Shown in pieces: positions 1-14,185 of a stretch of DNA of 64,000 nt. The notes beneath the pieces were generated by a model that was not told where the DNA came from, did not search any database, and was given only the letters and a program-made list of their open reading frames with translations. Each line of letters begins with the position of its first letter. Within the stretch, counting starts at the first letter, position 1. This DNA comes from Penicillium oxalicum (taxonomy: Eukaryota > Ascomycota > Eurotiomycetes > Eurotiales > Aspergillaceae), in NCBI RefSeq assembly GCF_001723175.1, contig NC_064650.1, positions 2,170,001 through 2,234,000 on the forward strand, given 5' to 3'. The translations under genes and the position numbers were made by a program.

Positions 1-1241
1 CGCCCACAACAATACCAGTGGCCGGTATCTGTTGAAGTGGGTCTCCGGGGTGGGACCAGGAAGAATGCAAAGAGATGAAGATCGTGAATTTACTGAGGAA
101 CGAATGCCTGCTATCTAGTCTCTCAGCACCTCGTGGTGACCGTATGGTCGCGATGGCAAACAGTATTTATCATGCTCCTCCAAAGTACCTCTAGTCCAAT
201 TCGCCGCTTCAGTGATGCCGCTCCCGCGAACTGATTGACTATGGGGAAAGAAAACCAAACATATAACTCATCACAGAAGAGACTAAAAAGTCCTTACATG
301 CGTATAAACATGAACTGATGGGTGGTGCTACGTAGATTTGAGTCACACTTCCATGCCCTGCTTCTCAATCCTCGCTTTCTGGCCCTGTTCCGGTACTTGG
401 CTTGGCAGTGGCAGCAACAGCTTAGTTTTCGGCGTTTTTGACCAGGTTCTCGATGAGCTCGGTCTGGCTTTTGTAAGGAAAGCCCTGAAATTCAACTAAT
501 TCCTTATTCGGCTCTTCAGTAAGATAGCCACTACCCACATCTCCCGTTGCAATGCTGGCGTCTCGAAGGGAGGCGAGGTACAATAATCTTGTGCTTCTCG
601 TTTTCGCGGGGTAATGATCCAGAGAAAAAAAAGCGCCGTCAATGAGGTGATGGAATCGGCTGGCTTCGCAAAGAATTCAAGTGTGCCAGAAGCCACTAGT
701 AGCACTTTCGATTAGCAAGTAAATCTACAATGGCCGTGTGCGAGGTTTAAAATCGTACGTTTTTCCTCGTTCTTTCTATTTCACACAATCTTCCCGAGCA
801 GGAGTAAACTGTCATAAGTCAGGCTGGCTCCAATGAAGATAGTACGCAATTTGAATTGATTTGACATGACTTGCAATTTTCATCGTGTAGGATTCTGGTC
901 AGGTATTGGAAAGGGGCAAGGCTTTATCAATCAGGCACTTACCGCCGTTTTGGTGAATTTCTCCGCTTATTGAAGTAATTTCATGAGCTGGTCCTTTTGG
1001 GTGGTGAGATACGAGTATGATGCTCCTCATATCGTTTCCGAAATTTACTCAATTCAATATTAATACCAAACGAGGGAAATCTAGCATGAAAGAGCGATCC
1101 ATCAAAACAAGAACATCTATAAAAACATAGTCATGGAGTATATACACGACCTGGACCCAGACGGTATGACTGATCCTTTTTCTATAATTCAAATCGATCC
1201 ACCAAATGAAAGGATGGATATGTATGCAAGCCAACATATTT
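1..1241. other. Gene-poor stretch, no supported gene
   Basis: No open frame here shows domain features, a convincing intron structure or a recognisable motif. The short open frames at about 496-705 and 1049-1294 on the minus strand are of the length expected by chance in this base composition. The stretch lies downstream of the surface-protein gene that ends at 1242. Confidence 0.5.
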
Positions 1242-2212
1242 TCATCCGTATAGCTCCGGGATATACTTTTGTGCACCCAATTCTTGAGGACCATAGCCTG
1301 CTTCTCTGACCCTCACCACATGGCCCGAAGGATAGAAGATCGTGCTACCGTGCGAACTGCTACGAGCATTGATCTGGCGTCGGCCTCGGATACAAAAGAA
1401 CGCTAGTACCGACGCAAGTATTATCAAGGGCACACCCAGACCCACGCCAAGACCAATCTCGAGGGTAAAACTTGACTTGGAGAGGGGTGGGGTGCTGTCC
1501 GAAGCTGTTGCAGAGGCTTGTATCGAGACATTGGATGAAGCTGGGGTGAATGAGGAACCAATTGAGGTTGTTGTTGTACCGATGGATGTAGATTTTGCCC
1601 CCGAGAGACTCGAGGGCTCCAGAGATGTTTGAGATGAGACACTAGCCACTTGAGTTGTCGAGCTGGGGGGCTCATCAATTGGCGAGGGTAACGAGATGGC
1701 ATTCTGGCCCGTCGTCACATTGACACCAGAATCTCCAATCCAATGCCACGTTTCCAAATTCTCCTCGCAGGCGGTTTTACCATCGACCTCTTTGCTGCAT
1801 GTAAAGTTTCCTCGCGCAGTGCCCGAGCAGGTCAAAAGATTTGCCTATTGATTTGGAACACCTTCAATGATCAAGAAGTCTTCATGTCAGCATCTCGTGG
1901 AATGACTCTTTCAATCAGCGGCCCCATGTACGTACTATTATAGCATGCTCTTGGACAATCATCATTAGGCCACGACTTATCCGTACAAGCCCCGCGGTAG
2001 GCGATGTTGTATCTCGCCGCATAGCACAGTCCGTTCGAGAGACAAGCCTCGCCTTTGAGGCAGCACACCTTGCTTTCAGGGCAAGCATAATAGTCTCCCG
2101 CGATGCTGCCGTCTGGAAACACACATTGTCCTGCCGTCGAAGGGAGCCAGATGACAAGGACAAGAGCGACCACTATCGCCAACTGCCTGCGAGAGGCCCA
2201 GAAGCATGACAT
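1242..2212 (-). CDS. Cys-rich, Ser/Thr-rich single-pass surface protein (two exons)
   Basis: The product looks like a fungal plasma-membrane or wall-associated surface protein of unknown function. Exon 1 (from ATG 2212) encodes a hydrophobic signal peptide followed by a cysteine-rich ectodomain with pairs such as VCC and DCPRACYN. Exon 2 (about 1845-1242) continues with more cysteines, a long Ser/Thr-rich stalk, one transmembrane helix (GLGVGLGVPLIILASVLAFF) and a short basic tail ending ELYG. The join lies near 1850-1945: the acceptor at about 1845 is convincing but the donor is not certain, so the exact junction is open. The same architecture recurs in the gene at 14186-15285. The layout resembles WSC-type or wall-stress-sensor-like proteins, but no WSC signature could be confirmed. 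Confidence 0.6.
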
Positions 2213-4017
2213 TGATGTAATTTGTTAGCCGCCGCCCGTGCGATTTGAGAATCCTGTCATTATATAGCAAATTGAGACTGGTATGTAAGGGTCTTTTCGG
2301 CATTTGTGTCGCACGCTGGCAGATTCTTCATGCTGCTATACGCGGGTGGAGGGGCAGAAGCCATACAATGAGGTAGTCAGATTTCATTCCAGGGTGCATC
2401 TAATTTTGGGGCCACTACTACCACTAACCGCCGAGCTTTACCAACGACCTGCGTTAGTCGGGCGCTTAATGTTGGTTCCAAGAACAAGCAGACGGTTGGC
2501 GATGAACATGGACTACAAGGAAAAATGGGTAGTTGAACAAGCCAATGTAGCATCTCTTCACCACATTTAGCGAGCTGTACTCTTCCCTGTCGTGTTCCAT
2601 ATGATGCTATCCAAATGGCTGAAGACGAAATCCTCGGGTAATCCTTTCGCCAACTACGGCGCTAACAAAGATCTTGCAGAATCCTGAACGCTTTACCCAC
2701 GCTTGTCACCGCCAGGCTAAATAATTGTGCCCTATGAATCGAGTGTCGCTGCATCCATGATTCTTGAAAAATGTAGACCCTTCCTTCCTTGACACTCGCA
2801 ATAATCTATCAAGCATTATCCTAGAGAACGCACTGAACTCACTCCTCTATTAGACTGTATGGATTGTCGATTACTAGCTTGAATGACTGGAAATAACGTG
2901 AGCGGGGCCCTCCGTGTACACAAAACCAGAAGCAAAGGATGAGATGAATCTTGAACGGTGATCAATCATCATCCCTCAAGTCTTCGATCGGAGCACAGAG
3001 AGAATGACTAACCATTTTCACCGAGCGCCTCGGTATCTCTGCTTGCTGGCTAGTTCACGCTCGTAAATCCTAATGACCGGCTTGCGAGCTATTCGTATTT
3101 AGCTGCATCGATCGTCCAGCCCAACCTTCAATCCCCACCAGTCGATGCAGGGTTTGAGTGGAGTTTCGGAAATTACATGGCAATAGTCGCTGTGGTTATC
3201 AATCTGTGGCCTGTACAGCGCGTCCAGGAAAACTGGGTGTAACCCAAAGAAGCGCCCGCCCGAGTCATGTCAAACTCCGAGGTATCATGCCCGGTATGCC
3301 CTCGAGTTGCTCAAATATGAAATTTATCAATTTCCCGCACCCTAGCAAGTAGCAGAACTTCTTATCGATCTGGCGCCTCGTCACATGGCTCCTCGAGTGA
3401 AGCAGAATGAGTGCAGAGGGTGCTAGTGTTAGATTTCTCCTTGATCAACGGATAGGACTGGCTCCATCGGAGGTCGTGACCCCGCCAGGATGTAGCCGGG
3501 GGCTGGAACTTTCCATCTGAAACGGCTAGTGACGCTCTCGTGGGCTGACCCAGTTGATTCACACAAGAATCAAAAGGACGTGCCCACTTCCACTGTACTG
3601 CATATGCGAAGTCATATTATGGAAACACCACCCACCCCGGCAGACCATAGTTTCTTGCCTACAGGTATTATGTGATGTATCAGTGCTTAAATTCCGTGGG
3701 GGCAATTTCTGTAGAGGTAGGCTATTTATCTTGAGATCACAGGGAGATAATCCAGAACGTATGAAGCATCAGCGAGAGGTTGGCGGGTTCTATGGAATTG
3801 CGGCCGTCGCTCTGGTCAATTCACGTAATTTTCGACATCCAGCATCCAGCTCAGTTTATGTGGCTAATCCTATGGGTGTTCATGTAAAGATGCCCAGCAT
3901 GGTCATTACTATGCTTATCTATTATAACTGAACTAGGCCAGTACTATCCAAATTCGCGTTTTGAGATCCAGATTTCTTTCTTCATGTATAGATTTGTTCG
4001 TCTTGTTCTCATTTTGT
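2213..4017. other. Gene-poor stretch with a short coding relic
   Basis: No intact gene is supported. The only structure seen is the short degenerate segment at 3146-3234 that is related to 21942-22027 and is listed separately. Other open frames (2304-2570, 3554-3931) lack motifs, introns or plausible composition. Confidence 0.5.
3146..3234 (+). pseudogene. Degenerate membrane-protein relic, copy A
   Basis: This segment aligns with 21942-22027 with roughly three quarters identity and a few small gaps. In one frame copy A reads DAGFEWSFGNYMAIVAVVI and copy B reads DAGLKWGFEKYGAIQIALVL, so differences preserve residue character and the ancestor was probably coding. The pattern resembles a loop and helix near the end of a major-facilitator transporter, which is inference. 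No flanking exons are intact. Confidence 0.4.
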
Positions 4018-5057
4018 TCAATTAATCTGGTCCCAGAAATCTTTTGTTATTTCGGTATATCCCGTTTGCTCCAGAGGTGGCTCCCACTCGGAGACGTGAT
4101 TTTCTGCAATTTCCAAATATGGTGAAAGTGTTTGGTCCAAGTGTTCACTCGGAGTTCCCGGAAAGTGCACCAGCAGATCCCCGGGGTGGACCTGGAGATG
4201 GTCGGGTGAGTCTGGATTTGGCTGCAAAGCGTCCGGTGACCTCATATACGCATTGAACCACCGCAACGGGCAGTAAACAACATGTTTGCTGAAATATTCG
4301 TGCTCATCAACAAGCATTTTCAGGGCAGATTGATCTTGCCAGGCGAGAGGCACATCGGGATTCAAGACATGGTATGATATCGTCGCAGAAATCAGTCTCA
4401 CCGACCATTCGTTCACGCGAATAAAGTAGACACCGTTATTAAGCCCATTCCAATCTTTGGTGAGCAAGAGATGGACCTCTGAAAGCCGCGGCGGAGGCAG
4501 AAAGACCTCGAGAGGCATATTCGCATTCATGAGAACCGAATCGCTGTCAAACCAACTAAGATAGTGGGTTAGGTGATTGTGTGAAAGCAAACCTTACGCT
4601 AGTTGTTTTTGCAACATGGACTTACAACAGCCATTCAAGTCTCTCACCTGGAGGCTTTTCTAGCTCTCGTAGCATTTCAGAAAGAAGAATAGCACACTTG
4701 CTGTATGTGCCGCTCATGATGGGTTTTCGAAGAACAGAGACCGGGTACCCAAATCGGCGCGCGTGCTCTTGATGTGTCCTCAGACCTCTGTCGTATATCG
4801 ATCGATTGCCGTAAATCATTGTCACTTTACCGATTGTTGGTTGTGATCTACTCTTTAGCTGAAATAAGGTGGGTTGAGCTATGATGTCTGATTAGTTCTT
4901 GTCAGGCTGCTACTCTTCAGACATTCTTGCCTCCAACTGACATACCGAAGCTATGGCAGAATGTGTACAGCCCGAGTATCCCGAGCACCCCGAGAATGAT
5001 GTGCTGAATCGGTTTCATTCTCAAATGGCGGCTTCGTGTCGTGCTCCAGGGAGTCAT
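4018..5057 (-). CDS. GT34-family (GMA12/MNN10-like) glycosyltransferase, type II membrane protein
   Basis: Proteins of this family are Golgi alpha-galactosyl or mannosyl transferases acting on glycoproteins. Three exons give a 301-residue product: 5057-4923, 4858-4626 and 4555-4018. Exon 1 has a short cytoplasmic tail and one anchor helix (HIILGVLGILGLYTF). Exon 2 begins the catalytic domain with IGKVTMIYG. Exon 3 contains the metal-binding DSD motif in WFDSDSV, then NGLNNGVYFIRVNEWSVRL and QDQSAL, which match the family layout. The second intron is canonical (GTAAGT, CCTAAC branch). The first uses a weaker GTCTGA donor but keeps phase. The start at 5057 is preferred because of AAAATGA context and the short tail; an upstream ATG at 5105 is possible. 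The product is slightly short for the family. Confidence 0.75.
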
Positions 5058-5105
5058 TTTCAAGCATACAAATTTGTACAAGAGTTTCTGAGGCGAGGTG
5101 CCCAA

Positions 5106-7294
5106 GTCAACTTAAAAGAAAAAGAAAGCATGGGTGTGCAGTCTGTCTCCATTCCCCACCGGCTGGCTGTGATCGTCCAGCGTCGAGGAACCCCAGTTTG
5201 GCGCCTCCAAGCCATGGGAGTGATCCATCGGAGGCGGAGCTGCACGTTCGCCGGCCACCATACGGGGATCCCTGGAATAACGCAACAGCTAATACCGGCT
5301 TGCTTGAGCAAACATATGGTGATAACGCAACAATTACTGGGAGACTTGAAGGCTTGAGTCTCTTGAAATGATTTAGAAGGCTTGATATAGACTCCCAGTC
5401 AGTGCACCTGATATCGCATACTGACGTGCAGCCAATATTGAGCTCGAGTGCAACGGGCCGCTTCCAACGGGCCAAGTCTGTGCCCTGCATGCTAAGCAGA
5501 GGAAGCAGGTCACATTACCCACTCGGCGTCATTTCGGCGCATGCAGGCCATGAGTCCATATTTTTGAGTCGGGCGAGACGACTGGAAAGAGGAGGGACCG
5601 TGTTTGATCCCCTGACAGGATCGTTGAAAGGCAGGGAGAGATTCTCTGGTCAGAACGCTAGCTAGTGTAATGAGCTGCATGCAGGCGACCCAGGAGAATC
5701 CCTTAAGAGCTCCCATAGAAGACAGTGTCAGAACCCTTTCATTTTCTGAGAATGGGGGTCAATTGATGTTTTCTTTAATGTCAACTAGCTAACTTGCTCA
5801 TCAAAATCAGAGTACTTCATGATTGATGACCTGGGACAGGTGTGAAGTGGACTTGAAGTGAAAGAAAGATCGGTCTGGCGCGGGGGTGTGATAGCTGGTG
5901 GCTGCTAACCCTGGACGTGATTGGCTTGACTTCGGAAAGGATTAGCATCCACTGTACTGTACAAGAGACTAGGGAATTCCAACAATTGTTTTCTAGGACT
6001 GAAAGGAATTTGGATTTGGGAAAACAATTTTTTTCTCTTCGGAAAAGAATGATGGATACCCTGTATTTTTGGGTGTAAGTAACAGTACTGCATGAAGTAA
6101 ATTACTTACCAGTTAACCTACGTACTCTCTAGTAGGCCAATATAAATAGTAGATAAGCTATCTAATCAATCTGGCTGAAATCAACTATCTTACACCGGTA
6201 AGACTTAGCAGTTGACGCCTTTATTATTAATATCCGTGAGGCCGACCAGTCAACGCCCGTAAGATCAGCCAGCGCCCGCAAGATTAATATAAATTCAACG
6301 CGATTTAACGCGAATCTACTATAGAAATTATAGAAATTATAGCTTACACATCAAGAGATTGAGGATTGTAATTGAAGATGGGATATGATAGAAGATACTG
6401 GTAGATAGGGTAGCTGAGCGGAGTGTAGAAATATGAAATCCTACCGTGCCGTTGCTCACTGGTTAATCTATTAGGCCAAAGAGTCTAAGCCAAACCATCT
6501 GTTAAGATGGTTTGTCCTGCAACGGCATGTATAGACGGTTTGGTCCCGCATCCCGCGTGTCTCCGTATGTGATCTGGGACCACAAATATACAATTAAGCC
6601 TGTTCGTGATAGTAGGAATTTTATGTATGCGGGTACGATGTATACACTGGATAAATCCCGCAAAAGCTGTAAGAGCTCGTAACAGACTGATTAGGATAGA
6701 CGCTATAGAGCCTGTAAGGACAAGATTCAAGAAAGACCTTATCCGGTGGGGGACTAGGTCGTAGGGCTTTATTATAGGGTAAGGAAAGTTTGTTTCACGT
6801 TCTTCGCTCTCCGCTAGCCAATGATTGCTGCCAGCTTTTAGGGACCTCCAGGCTCGGAAACCTCGAAGAATAAAATCACTGTGTGATAGGCTGTGACCAT
6901 GCGTTTAGTGATTTTCTTCATTGTTCTTATTCTGTCACTAGCAGTTGTTATTGTTTGGGGCATTGGATATACATCATTTGAAAAAAAAAGCAACATGTTT
7001 AGCGTGACGCGTCGGCTCATATCCCTAAACCGCCCAATGACTTGTCTAAGACGCCCTTTAGTGTGCGAATCCACAGCCGCCGCTCCATGTGCTAGAGCTG
7101 AGTGTATGAGATTAACAAGTGATTAGCCAAGTAAGAAATAACAATCGAGCAAATAAACGCCTGTTCATGTACGGCATAGAGACATCGTCGCAATACAAAT
7201 AGCTGGCAAGAGTCCTACATCGAACCATCAATTAAAAAACTCTGTGGGAACTCTTCCTGACTTAATTCCTGCTGTGTTTAAAGCCTTGCTTGCA
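5106..7294. other. Gene-poor, partly AT-rich, repeat-like stretch
   Basis: No supported gene. The part from about 6100 to 6800 is AT-rich and contains internal near-repeats such as cgcccgtaagatcagcc / cgcccgcaagatta and a doubled gaaattata unit. This is the look of a decayed transposable element, but no terminal repeats or enzyme domain could be identified. Confidence 0.35.
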
Positions 7295-7764
7295 ATGTCT
7301 CTTCAAAACATTCGCAATTTCTCCTCTAGCACTGGTCGGAAACTCCTTATCCTTCTTGGTAAAGTGACTTTAGAGGATGTCCGATCTACCAACGGGCCCA
7401 AGGGTGACCAATGGGTCTCATCAGTGACAAAGATAAGAGACGATGTGGAGACTCAGGCAAGTGCAACGAATATTTCTTACGTTCATTTGGCTGACCGTCA
7501 ACAGTATACCACCGCCGCTGGATACGAGATACAGTATGATATGCAAGCCATATCAAACATGGATCCCGTTTGCTAATCAAAAATCACAGGGGAGCTAAGG
7601 CTCATAAGTCCTCCAAAGATCCTTCGGACCCCGACGACGTCCTCACTATCGCGTTCTACAGCCAAAATGGAACTCGGCTTCTCAGCGGCCATATTCATGA
7701 GAATGGGACCTACAAGCTTGCCGAGAGCCGCGCAGGGAAAGGGAAGGGAAGCAAGCAGAAGTGA
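7295..7764 (+). CDS. Small hypothetical protein (two exons)
   Basis: The function is unknown. Exons 7295-7533 and 7590-7764 are joined by a 56-nt intron with a GTATGA donor, GCTAAT branch site and ACAG acceptor, which removes an in-frame stop and gives a 137-residue product. The N-terminal part has a helical MSLQNIRNFSSSTGRKLLILL segment. The C-terminal part contains FYSQNGTRLLSGHIHENGTY and ends in a basic GKGKGSKQK tail. The start is the first ATG in frame. The quality of the intron is the main evidence that this is a real gene. Confidence 0.45.
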
Positions 7765-8474
7765 AGCATGGATATAATTCCGTGAGGGATATCGGTGATA
7801 CAGTGAAATAGCACACACATGCTTCTATCTATCCGGGATACATATTGAACTCCGCAGCCGTTAGTACAGATAGTTTCCTGGCCCACAAATAGCTCCAATT
7901 TTATTTCATACATTTGCCACGTAGATTCATAAGTAGTGCACTACATGTTATCTTTCTAGGGTAGTCGCAATTCACTCTATCCTTTCATGACACGGAAAGC
8001 TTATATGGATTTTTATAGGCGTAGAAAAGGGGACTGTATAGATACATGGCTATAATAAACCTGTAGATAATGCCAGCACCTCAGTAGCACCCCGCCAGCC
8101 TAAATTTTGTGCTATTTAGTGGCGCTAATAGTAGAATACTCTTTCTTGTGGTACGAAGTCAAGCAGCTTAAGATATCATGATTGGCCAATACTGTGCACG
8201 CGGCTGACCAATAAGGGGTCTTATGTGGGTCTACCTTTGTTTTGAAGAGAAGCCGGGCGACGCAACCGGGCATGACGCAGCTCACCTTTGTTCACGCTGT
8301 CTTGATTAACTCCCTGGAAGTACGGAGTGTGCGCTCTGCCTCCCATATGGTCAACACTTTTTTCTCAAGAATGTTTTTCATTATAAAGAGGACCCCAGCA
8401 GTTATTATCGTTGTGAACTGAGTCGCATTCGCATATATGCAAAAATCCGAGATCCCATTGTTCCACGAGTTAGA
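7765..8474. other. Intergenic region upstream of kinase gene
   Basis: Nothing coding is supported in these roughly 700 bases. They separate the small hypothetical gene from the kinase gene and presumably include the kinase promoter. Confidence 0.5.
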
Positions 8475-9995
8475 ATGTCTTCACCGTGGTCGGCAATCAC
8501 CTCTACGCTGAGAGGGTTTGCTTCTAGCTCACGGAATAAAATGCCAACACTAAGCCCTACAGAAAAACCTCGGGATCTTCCGACCAGTGGATACGAACAC
8601 ATCGACGCTGAATGTCTGGTGGAGGAGGAAGAACTGCCCGATTACAGAGCAGACCGGTTTTATCCTGTTCACCTAGGTGAGGTATTTAGGGATCGCTACC
8701 AAGCAATTGCAAAGCTTGGCTTTGGTTCATCATCTACCACCTGGCTGGCTCGAGACTTAAGGCACGTATAATAACTCCACTGTTCTGTAGCTAAACTAAT
8801 TTGTACAGAGCACACCAGTACGTTGCGCTAAAAGTTTATGTGCGCACATCGTTAGTTCACCGCGAGCTGCCGTCATACCACCATATCGCTAGCCGTATAA
8901 CGCACAGTTCACACGAAGGACGAGGGAATGTGCGCAGACTGTTGGATTCGTTCGCCATTAATGGTCCTGATGGCGACCATATTGTCCTTGTCTTTGAACC
9001 CGCACAACTGAGCCTCCGCGACATGAAAGTCGTGTTTCGTCCGGAAGGATTTGACGAAGACTTCGTTAGAGGTGCTATTATTGAGCTTTTGAAGGCTCTG
9101 GATTTCCTACATACATATGGGGAGATTGTCCACACCGGTATCTTTTTTGTCGACTAAAGTCCTTTGGAACTCGACCCTAACTGCTACTATGATTCAATCT
9201 AGATGTTCACCCTGGGAATATGCTCCTTGGTGTCTTCGAGAACAGCATTTTCCAGCCACTTGAAGAGAAAGAATACACCGATCCAGTCCCCCGTAAACAA
9301 GTGTCTCCTACCCGGACAATCTATCTCTCCCGACTATTGCGACCTAAAGAAGGTCCAATGCTTTTATCCGACTTCGGCGAAGCCAGAATTGGCCGTGGGC
9401 CCCACGGTGGTGATATTATGCCCTTAGAATACCGTGCCCCTGAGACGTTACTTTATGTGGGCTGGAGCTATCCGGTGGATATATGGAGCGTCGGCCTCAC
9501 GGTAAGTATATTTATCAGCTGTACTCCCGCTACTTTGAGGAGGAACTAATTTGTTTCCGTGAGAAGGCGTGGGACCTTCTGGAGCCGAAGAAGCTGTTCA
9601 CTGCACGTGACGATGATGGCGATCTCTACGATGCCGCTCATTTGGCCCAGATTATCGCAGCATTAGGTCCTCCTCCCGTAGAATTTCTTGCTAAAAACCC
9701 AGAGAGAAAAGCAGACTTTTGGGATGACGAAGGTATGCTGTGCACCCTTGGCTACGGATATGGTCAACTAAATAAGCACGGTCTACATTCCGTACTAACT
9801 CCTATCTCACTAGGAAATTGGCTGGGTCTTGCGCCCATACCAGAATCTCGAACAATGGAAGCCCTCGAAAGTCGCTTGAAAGATAAAGCAGGCTTCCTCA
9901 AATTTATCCGGAGGGCATTGACCTGGATGCCGGAGGAGAGAGCAACTGCCAAGGAGCTTCTGCAAGACCCTTGGTTGACAGGGGAAAATCGCTAG
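8475..9995 (+). CDS. SRPK-like serine/threonine protein kinase (five exons)
   Basis: This is a CMGC/SRPK-type kinase; relatives phosphorylate SR-like proteins, but the substrate here is unknown. Exons are 8475-8761, 8809-9137, 9203-9501, 9567-9732 and 9814-9995. Visible kinase motifs in order are the glycine loop (LGFGSSSTTWLARD), the VALKV lysine, the catalytic loop HTDVHPGNMLL (HTD in place of HRD, as is usual in fungal SRPK-like kinases), DFGEAR, and PLEYRAPE followed by DIWSVGL. The C-terminal lobe ends with RALTWMPEERATAKELLQDPWL. The first intron appears to be GC-AG (AG/GCACGT), because only that donor keeps the frame into AHQYVALKV. The other introns are GT-AG. No catalytic residue is missing, so the gene appears intact. 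Confidence 0.8.
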
Positions 9996-10956
9996 GACCA
10001 CTCCCTCCTGTGCTCATGTTTCCATCATATAGGTCTAGAGACTATTACATTTGGATTATTCCAAAAATCAATGTCCCTGGCCTCATGCCTCTCGCTCGGC
10101 ACCTAGAAAGGAAAGGCGAGTCAGTGAGCCAACCAAATTCTGCATATATTCTACTGCGCTTACGAAGTAGGCAAACTCCCTAAAATCCTTGCGGTCTGGC
10201 CTAGAAATGGCGCAAGAACTTCAGCTTCATAATGACTTTGCGTGGACTACAAAGAATCTCATGGATCAAACGTCATGTCTTACCCGTAGCTCTTTCGATG
10301 GACATCAGTAGAAAAGCCAAAATCAATTCAAATCACAGGTATTATGTTCTACTTCTTGTTCACCATACCACATCATTGACAAATATCAGTGGCCCACGTA
10401 AGCATACTGCGAGCCACATACAGCTTGTAGGCGAGCCATCGATTGAACGTGCAAAAACAATCACCTTTATAACCTGCACGGTCCCCATAGACGACCGGTA
10501 TCACTCGGCAGCCACAGTGGCCCCAAGGGCGCTTATCAGAATGAGCCATGCAGGATTGATTGTCTATAGATATCATTACAAGACCAACCTGTTCAAGACC
10601 TTTCTGCCTAATGGTAAACCATGTGAGCAATGACACAAGTGATTCCACATACCCGACTAGGTATTGATCGTACTACCTGAGCTACAAGCCTGTCAATAAC
10701 TTGAAGGAAGCGACTACACATGAGGCCTTTCCCGACTGTTGTATGTTTCCTCTTTTTTGGGTGGGGGGGAAGGGGGTTAGTTATCCTTGGTAATCCTTCC
10801 TATAGAGTTGAGCTCTCCCTCAGTCAAAAATTTACTGGGTCTGTAAATATGAATGGGATGCTTAGGCTTGATAGGTCGGTAAAGACTGAGATCTTATCTT
10901 TCTCTTCTTTAGTTTTGCAATGTGTTGATGTGATTCTTGGTGAGTTCCCCTATATT
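9996..10956. other. Intergenic stretch with a 5S-tail-like fragment
   Basis: No supported gene. At 10734-10748 the sequence gactgttgtatgttt followed by a T-rich run matches the 3' end of the 5S rRNA gene that starts 209 bases further on, suggesting a partial 5S copy. The frame at 10232-10633 shows no motif. Confidence 0.45.
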
Positions 10957-11075
10957 ACATACGACCATAGGGTGTGGAAAATAGGGCTTCCCGTCCGCTC
11001 AGCCGTACTCAAGCCACATGCCGGTCAATTAGTAGTATGGTGGGTGACCACATGCGAATCCTGACTGTTGTATGT
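10957..11075 (+). rRNA. 5S ribosomal RNA, copy 1
   Basis: The 119-nt segment begins acatacgaccatagggtgtgg and ends ctgttgtatgt, complementary ends that form helix I. It contains the conserved cttcccgtccgctcagccgta core and ggtgggtgacca. A short T run follows, as for RNA polymerase III termination. Dispersed 5S genes are normal in filamentous ascomycetes. It is nearly identical to the copies at 61432 and 61709. Confidence 0.95.
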
Positions 11076-11352
11076 TTTTGTAAAATTTACCAAGGTTCAT
11101 GTTTCTGAAGTTCGCAACGACCGCTCAGTGATACTTACTGTGGGCCTTATTTCGAATGTCTAATTCAACGAGTTGCCAAAGTGCCCTGCGCATATCTTCG
11201 TCTACGGGCAATTTTCAACCACAAACTCAGATCACTGGTAGAAAAATGACAGACTAGATGAACCCTGTTTCAAAGACATTCAATTTAGATCTATTTGACA
11301 ATAACAGAAATACTAAAAGCACAAGGTTTGCTCGTGGGAGCCTCGCCCAATT
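11076..11352. terminator. Pol III T run and spacer downstream of 5S copy 1
   Basis: The bases directly after the 5S gene are T-rich (tatgtttttg), the usual stop signal for RNA polymerase III. The rest of the spacer up to the mannosidase stop codon holds nothing recognisable. Confidence 0.4.
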
Positions 11353-13298
<1,946 letters not shown>

Positions 13299-14185
13299 CT
13301 TGAACTGACGGACTCAATGGACATGCAGCAGATTTCCCCGGAGAACCCATTTTGAGGACCCCGGCGTGTCATATAGGGGCGGAAATGGTGGAAACTGTGA
13401 GGGGATGATGGTGGGCGGGTGGGGAGAAAACGACAGGGAAGAGCTGCAGTGGAGTAGACGTGGTCACTATTGCCCTTAGCTCCGCCCATGTCGTTCGTTG
13501 AGTCCCCGGGTTGACACTATTCCGTAGCGGCAAGTGAAACTAGGCTGGTTTAGAGCACCGGGTGGAGGGCCTCGATTCCGTCGACATTCTAGGGAGACAG
13601 AGCCCGCGATATACGCACGTGCCTTCTGTTTTAGGCGAGCTGCTGTTGAACATGAGTCATGTACGGGCGCTTGATCTTGTAGCGCAATCACATCCAGGAA
13701 CGAGGCTGTCCACCCTGGTCGAGTGTGCCCAGTGGCCCACATGAATGAAGCTGCAGTGTGACGGATGGGAGTCCAGTCTCTGACCGCCTTCCAGCCATTA
13801 ATTGGGATGCAACCGCCCCATCGTTTACCAACTAACCAATCCAATCCTAGTTGCACACATCACACCACTAGTACCTGAGTGCTGAGTGCTCACTGCCTAC
13901 TCCTAGGGAGTCCGTACTGCGCAGTGCGTACTGATCCTCGCTATCATTGACCAATCTCGTCACTATTGTTCACCGGCCTTACTGGGACCCATGGAGCGAG
14001 CTGGGACCGAGCAATTGTTCATGGTGTCCATGGTATGCTATGAACAGAGCGGCCTAGGAAGTAATATTTGGTACATTAAGTCATACTCAATAAGTAATTA
14101 GCAGCTGTGATTGCCAGAACTCAAGTTGATATAAGCACGCACATGACGTGCTCATAACTGTGAAAAAAGCCGTTGAGGTTCCTGC
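13299..14185. other. Intergenic region upstream of mannosidase
   Basis: About 890 bases without a supported gene; this holds the mannosidase promoter. Open frames at 13476-13856 and 13562-13744 overlap each other and show no motif or composition of a real protein. Confidence 0.5.

Noticed and set aside
6100..6800. Possible solo LTR or decayed retroelement
   Set aside because: It is AT-rich with small near-repeats, but no terminal repeats, target-site duplication, primer-binding site or enzyme fragment could be found.
6893..7126. Short frame with a strong hydrophobic start (VIFFIVLILSLAVVIVWGIG)
   Set aside because: It lies in an AT-rich, repeat-like stretch where hydrophobic codons arise by chance, the rest has no structure, and there is no intron or neighbour to support it.
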